A DNA stretch of 6,278 bases from assembly GCA_003695455.1 (NCBI GenBank), contig RFJF01000035.1:1-6278 (forward strand), read 5' to 3'. This DNA comes from Chloroflexota bacterium. GTDB lineage: Bacteria; Chloroflexota; Anaerolineae; 4572-78; J111. Below are positions 4,563-6,278 of this stretch, in pieces; position 1 is the first letter of the stretch, and each line of letters starts with the position of its first letter. The notes under the pieces are model-generated. The model ran no database searches and was not told where the DNA came from. It saw nothing but the letters and a program-made list of their open reading frames with translations. The position numbers and the translations under genes are program-made.

Positions 4563-6092
4563 ATGTCAAAAGTCGCATCGTTTATCAGTTTGGGGATAAT
4601 TTCGCTGGACAGAAACACGGGCACGCCGCTGCACCGGCAAATTTACGAACGCCTGTACGAGGCCATCATCAGCGGCCAGCTCAAACCCGGCACGCGGCTG
4701 CCCTCGGTGCGGGCGTTGGCGCAGGAGTTGGGCATCTCACGCAACACAGCCGCCAAAGCCTACGCCCAACTGCTGGCCGAAGGTTATCTGGAAAGCAAAG
4801 TCGGCTCCGGCACGTGCGTCACTTCAATTCTGCCGGACGATTTGCTGTACAGCCACCCCCGGCCCAACGGTCGAGCACCATCTGCAACCCAACCGGAACA
4901 GTTTGAAACCCGGCCCTGCCTGTCTGACCGGGGACAGGCCATCGCCCAAATTCCGTTTCTGGAACACAGCCCCACGCAAGCCTTTAGCCCGGGTCTGCCG
5001 GCAGTAGATGCGTTCCCTTTTAAATTGTGGGAAAAATTGCTGGTCAAATGCTGGCGAGAGTTGCCGTTTAACCGGTTGGGATACCCCAACGCCAAAGGCC
5101 ATCGTTCGCTACGCGAAGCCGTCACCGGTTATTTGCGCGCCGCGCGTGGCGTTCGCTGCACGCCGGAGCAGATTATCATCACCAACGGCGCGCAGCAGGC
5201 AATCTCGCTGGCGGTCAATGTGCTGTTGAATCCGGGCGATGATGCCTGGGTTGAGAACCCCAGTTACAACGGCATCAAAGCCGCGCTGAGCAACGCACAG
5301 GCCAATATTGTGCCGGTTCCGGTGGACGGCGAAGGGTTTGTAGTGGACGAGGCGCTGGCGCGGACCTCGCAGGCCCGGCTGGCTTACATTTCGCCGTCAC
5401 ACCAGTACCCGCTGGGGGTAACCATGAGTCTGGCCCGGCGGCTGCAATTACTGCAATGGGCGCAGGAAAGCGATGGCTGGATTTTGGAGGATGATTACGA
5501 CAGCGAATACCGCTATTCGGGCTACCCGCTGGCGGCGCTGCAGGGGCTGGACAAGGCGGGCCGGGTAATTTACATGGGCACGTTCAGCAAGGTGCTGTTT
5601 CCCGCGCTGCGACTGGGGTACATGGTGGTGCCCCCGGCGCTGATTGAGCCGTTCAGGGCCGCGCGCGCCCACGCCGACCGGGGGGCATCGCTGCTGGAGC
5701 AGGCAGTTGTTGCCAGATTCATCACCGAGGGCCATTTTGCGCGCCACATCCGGCGGATGCGCACGCTGTACCTGCAACGCCAGCGGACGCTGGTTGAGGC
5801 GGCCCGCGTTCATCTGCGCGGCCTGTTGCAGGTGGAACCCCATGACGCCGGGCTGCACCTCATCGGCTGGCTGCCGCAGGGGGCAGACGATGCGCAGGTA
5901 TCGCGCCGGTTGGCCGGCCACGGCATTGACATGCCGCCGTTGTCATCGTATGCCATCCGTCCGCTGGCCCGCGCCGGGCTGGTAATGGGGTACACCTCAA
6001 TGCCGGAACACAAAATTATCATCGGCGTGAAACAGATGAGCCCCATTCTGGCCGAATGTTTGGCCGGGCAGCAAATGCAACTCAGTGCCTAA
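4563..6092 (+). CDS. MocR/GabR-type regulator (GntR winged helix fused to class I aminotransferase domain)
   Basis: A 509-residue cytoplasmic transcription factor. Residues about 20-87 are the GntR winged helix-turn-helix, with TPLHRQIYERLYEAI, LKPGTRLPSVRALAQELG and SRNTAAKAYAQL. A linker (about 90-135) leads to a fold-type I aminotransferase domain that in this family binds PLP as a sensor and does not act as an enzyme. Visible residues: YPNAKGHRSLREA (174-186), ITNGAQQA (206-213), ENPSYNG (231-237), EDDYDSEYRY (309-318) and GTFSK with Lys343. Asp310, Tyr312 and Lys343 keep the spacing of Bacillus GabR Asp279, Tyr281 and Lys312, so PLP binding is likely intact. Homologues control GABA, taurine and vitamin B6 genes, often as activators of a divergent aminotransferase gene and repressors of themselves. 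Here the divergent aminotransferase-dehydrogenase pair is the obvious target. The ligand could be PLP alone or PLP plus an amino substrate such as beta-alanine. The longer start at 4512 is possible but has a poor RBS. Confidence 0.92.
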   Translation: MSKVASFISLGIISLDRNTGTPLHRQIYERLYEAIISGQLKPGTRLPSVRALAQELGISRNTAAKAYAQLLAEGYLESKVGSGTCVTSILPDDLLYSHPRPNGRAPSATQPEQFETRPCLSDRGQAIAQIPFLEHSPTQAFSPGLPAVDAFPFKLWEKLLVKCWRELPFNRLGYPNAKGHRSLREAVTGYLRAARGVRCTPEQIIITNGAQQAISLAVNVLLNPGDDAWVENPSYNGIKAALSNAQANIVPVPVDGEGFVVDEALARTSQARLAYISPSHQYPLGVTMSLARRLQLLQWAQESDGWILEDDYDSEYRYSGYPLAALQGLDKAGRVIYMGTFSKVLFPALRLGYMVVPPALIEPFRAARAHADRGASLLEQAVVARFITEGHFARHIRRMRTLYLQRQRTLVEAARVHLRGLLQVEPHDAGLHLIGWLPQGADDAQVSRRLAGHGIDMPPLSSYAIRPLARAGLVMGYTSMPEHKIIIGVKQMSPILAECLAGQQMQLSA

Positions 6093-6095
6093 TTG

Positions 6096-6104
6096 TGATA
6101 TAAT
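6096..6104 (+). promoter_or_regulatory. Extended -10 promoter motif after the regulator
   Basis: TGATATAAT matches the extended -10 consensus (TGN then TATAAT) exactly and begins just past the regulator stop. There is no good -35 17 bp upstream, which extended -10 promoters can tolerate. Transcription would start near 6111 and run right into a region with no gene in this window, so its target would be a small RNA or a gene beyond the edge. Confidence 0.4.
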
Positions 6105-6207
6105 GTATTTGTTTACCGTAATTTTCGGGGCGCAAGCCTTGCTGCCAACAAATGAACAACGAATAAACGAATGGGGAGCTCTGCATTAAACCGTGGCCGG
6201 CCTTTAA

Positions 6208-6227
6208 CCGATGATTGAAATCATCGG
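6208..6227. repeat. Hairpin unit 1 of a REP-like cluster
   Basis: CCGATGATT (6208-6216) and AATCATCGG (6219-6227) are exact complements with two central bases, leaving a TGAA loop. It lies about 115 bp after the regulator stop and is not followed by a T tract on the plus strand, so it is not a standard terminator for that gene. Confidence 0.6.
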
Positions 6228-6234
6228 CTGGTAC

Positions 6235-6256
6235 AAAAAGTGCGTTAAAACGCACT
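6235..6256 (-). repeat. Hairpin unit 2, with a T run on the minus strand
   Basis: AGTGCGTT (6239-6246) and AACGCACT (6249-6256) are exact complements with two central bases, 11 bp after unit 1. On the minus strand the stem is followed by TTTT (6238-6235), so it could serve as an intrinsic terminator for a leftward gene beyond the right edge. Its similar build to unit 1 suggests a repeat family. A third arm, CGGCTGATT (6262-6270), starts at the window edge. Confidence 0.55.
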
Positions 6257-6278
6257 CAAAACGGCTGATTTTAACCAA

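Noticed and set aside
4451..4906. Plus-strand frame overlapping the regulator start
   Set aside because: Out of frame with the regulator and overlapping its DNA-binding domain; no recognisable protein features.

Overview
The window holds four complete protein-coding genes and several unusually structured intergenic stretches. GC-rich coding regions alternate with clearly AT-richer gaps. The protein repertoire and codon choice suit a free-living heterotrophic bacterium; an Anaerolineae-like Chloroflexota genome is my best guess, but this rests on general resemblance only and not on a marker gene.

Layout. On the minus strand, reading right to left, are a class III PLP-dependent aminotransferase (4295-2991), a CoA-acylating methylmalonate/malonate-semialdehyde dehydrogenase (2931-1456), a 511-bp gap rich in inverted repeats (945-1455), and an ABC-importer inner-membrane permease of the SsuC/TauC/ThiX type (944-18). 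On the plus strand, divergent from the aminotransferase, is a MocR/GabR-type regulator (4563-6092): a GntR winged helix fused to an aminotransferase-like domain. The 267-bp divergent region (4296-4562) carries a 9-bp inverted repeat that is a good operator candidate. After the regulator, 6093-6278 has a perfect extended -10 motif and then a tandem set of short hairpins resembling a REP-type repeat cluster that runs off the window.

How it may work together. The aminotransferase and dehydrogenase are 59 bp apart and probably co-transcribed. They form a natural two-step route: an omega-amino acid such as beta-alanine or beta-aminoisobutyrate becomes malonate or methylmalonate semialdehyde, then acetyl-CoA or propionyl-CoA. 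These are the terminal steps of reductive uracil/thymine breakdown and of beta-alanine use. The permease belongs to a family that includes importers of pyrimidine-like and sulfonate compounds, so uptake of the precursor is a reasonable inference. The divergent MocR protein would sense PLP, or PLP plus an amino substrate, and control the pair. The upstream enzymes of a pyrimidine pathway (dihydropyrimidine dehydrogenase, dihydropyrimidinase, ureidopropionase) are not in the window, so the pathway assignment stays an inference.

I see no RNA genes, CRISPR arrays, intact insertion sequences or broken genes. I did not find a convincing new multi-gene system. The least explained signals are non-coding: the hairpin cluster at 6208-6278, the palindromes in 945-1455 and the candidate operator at 4324-4385.
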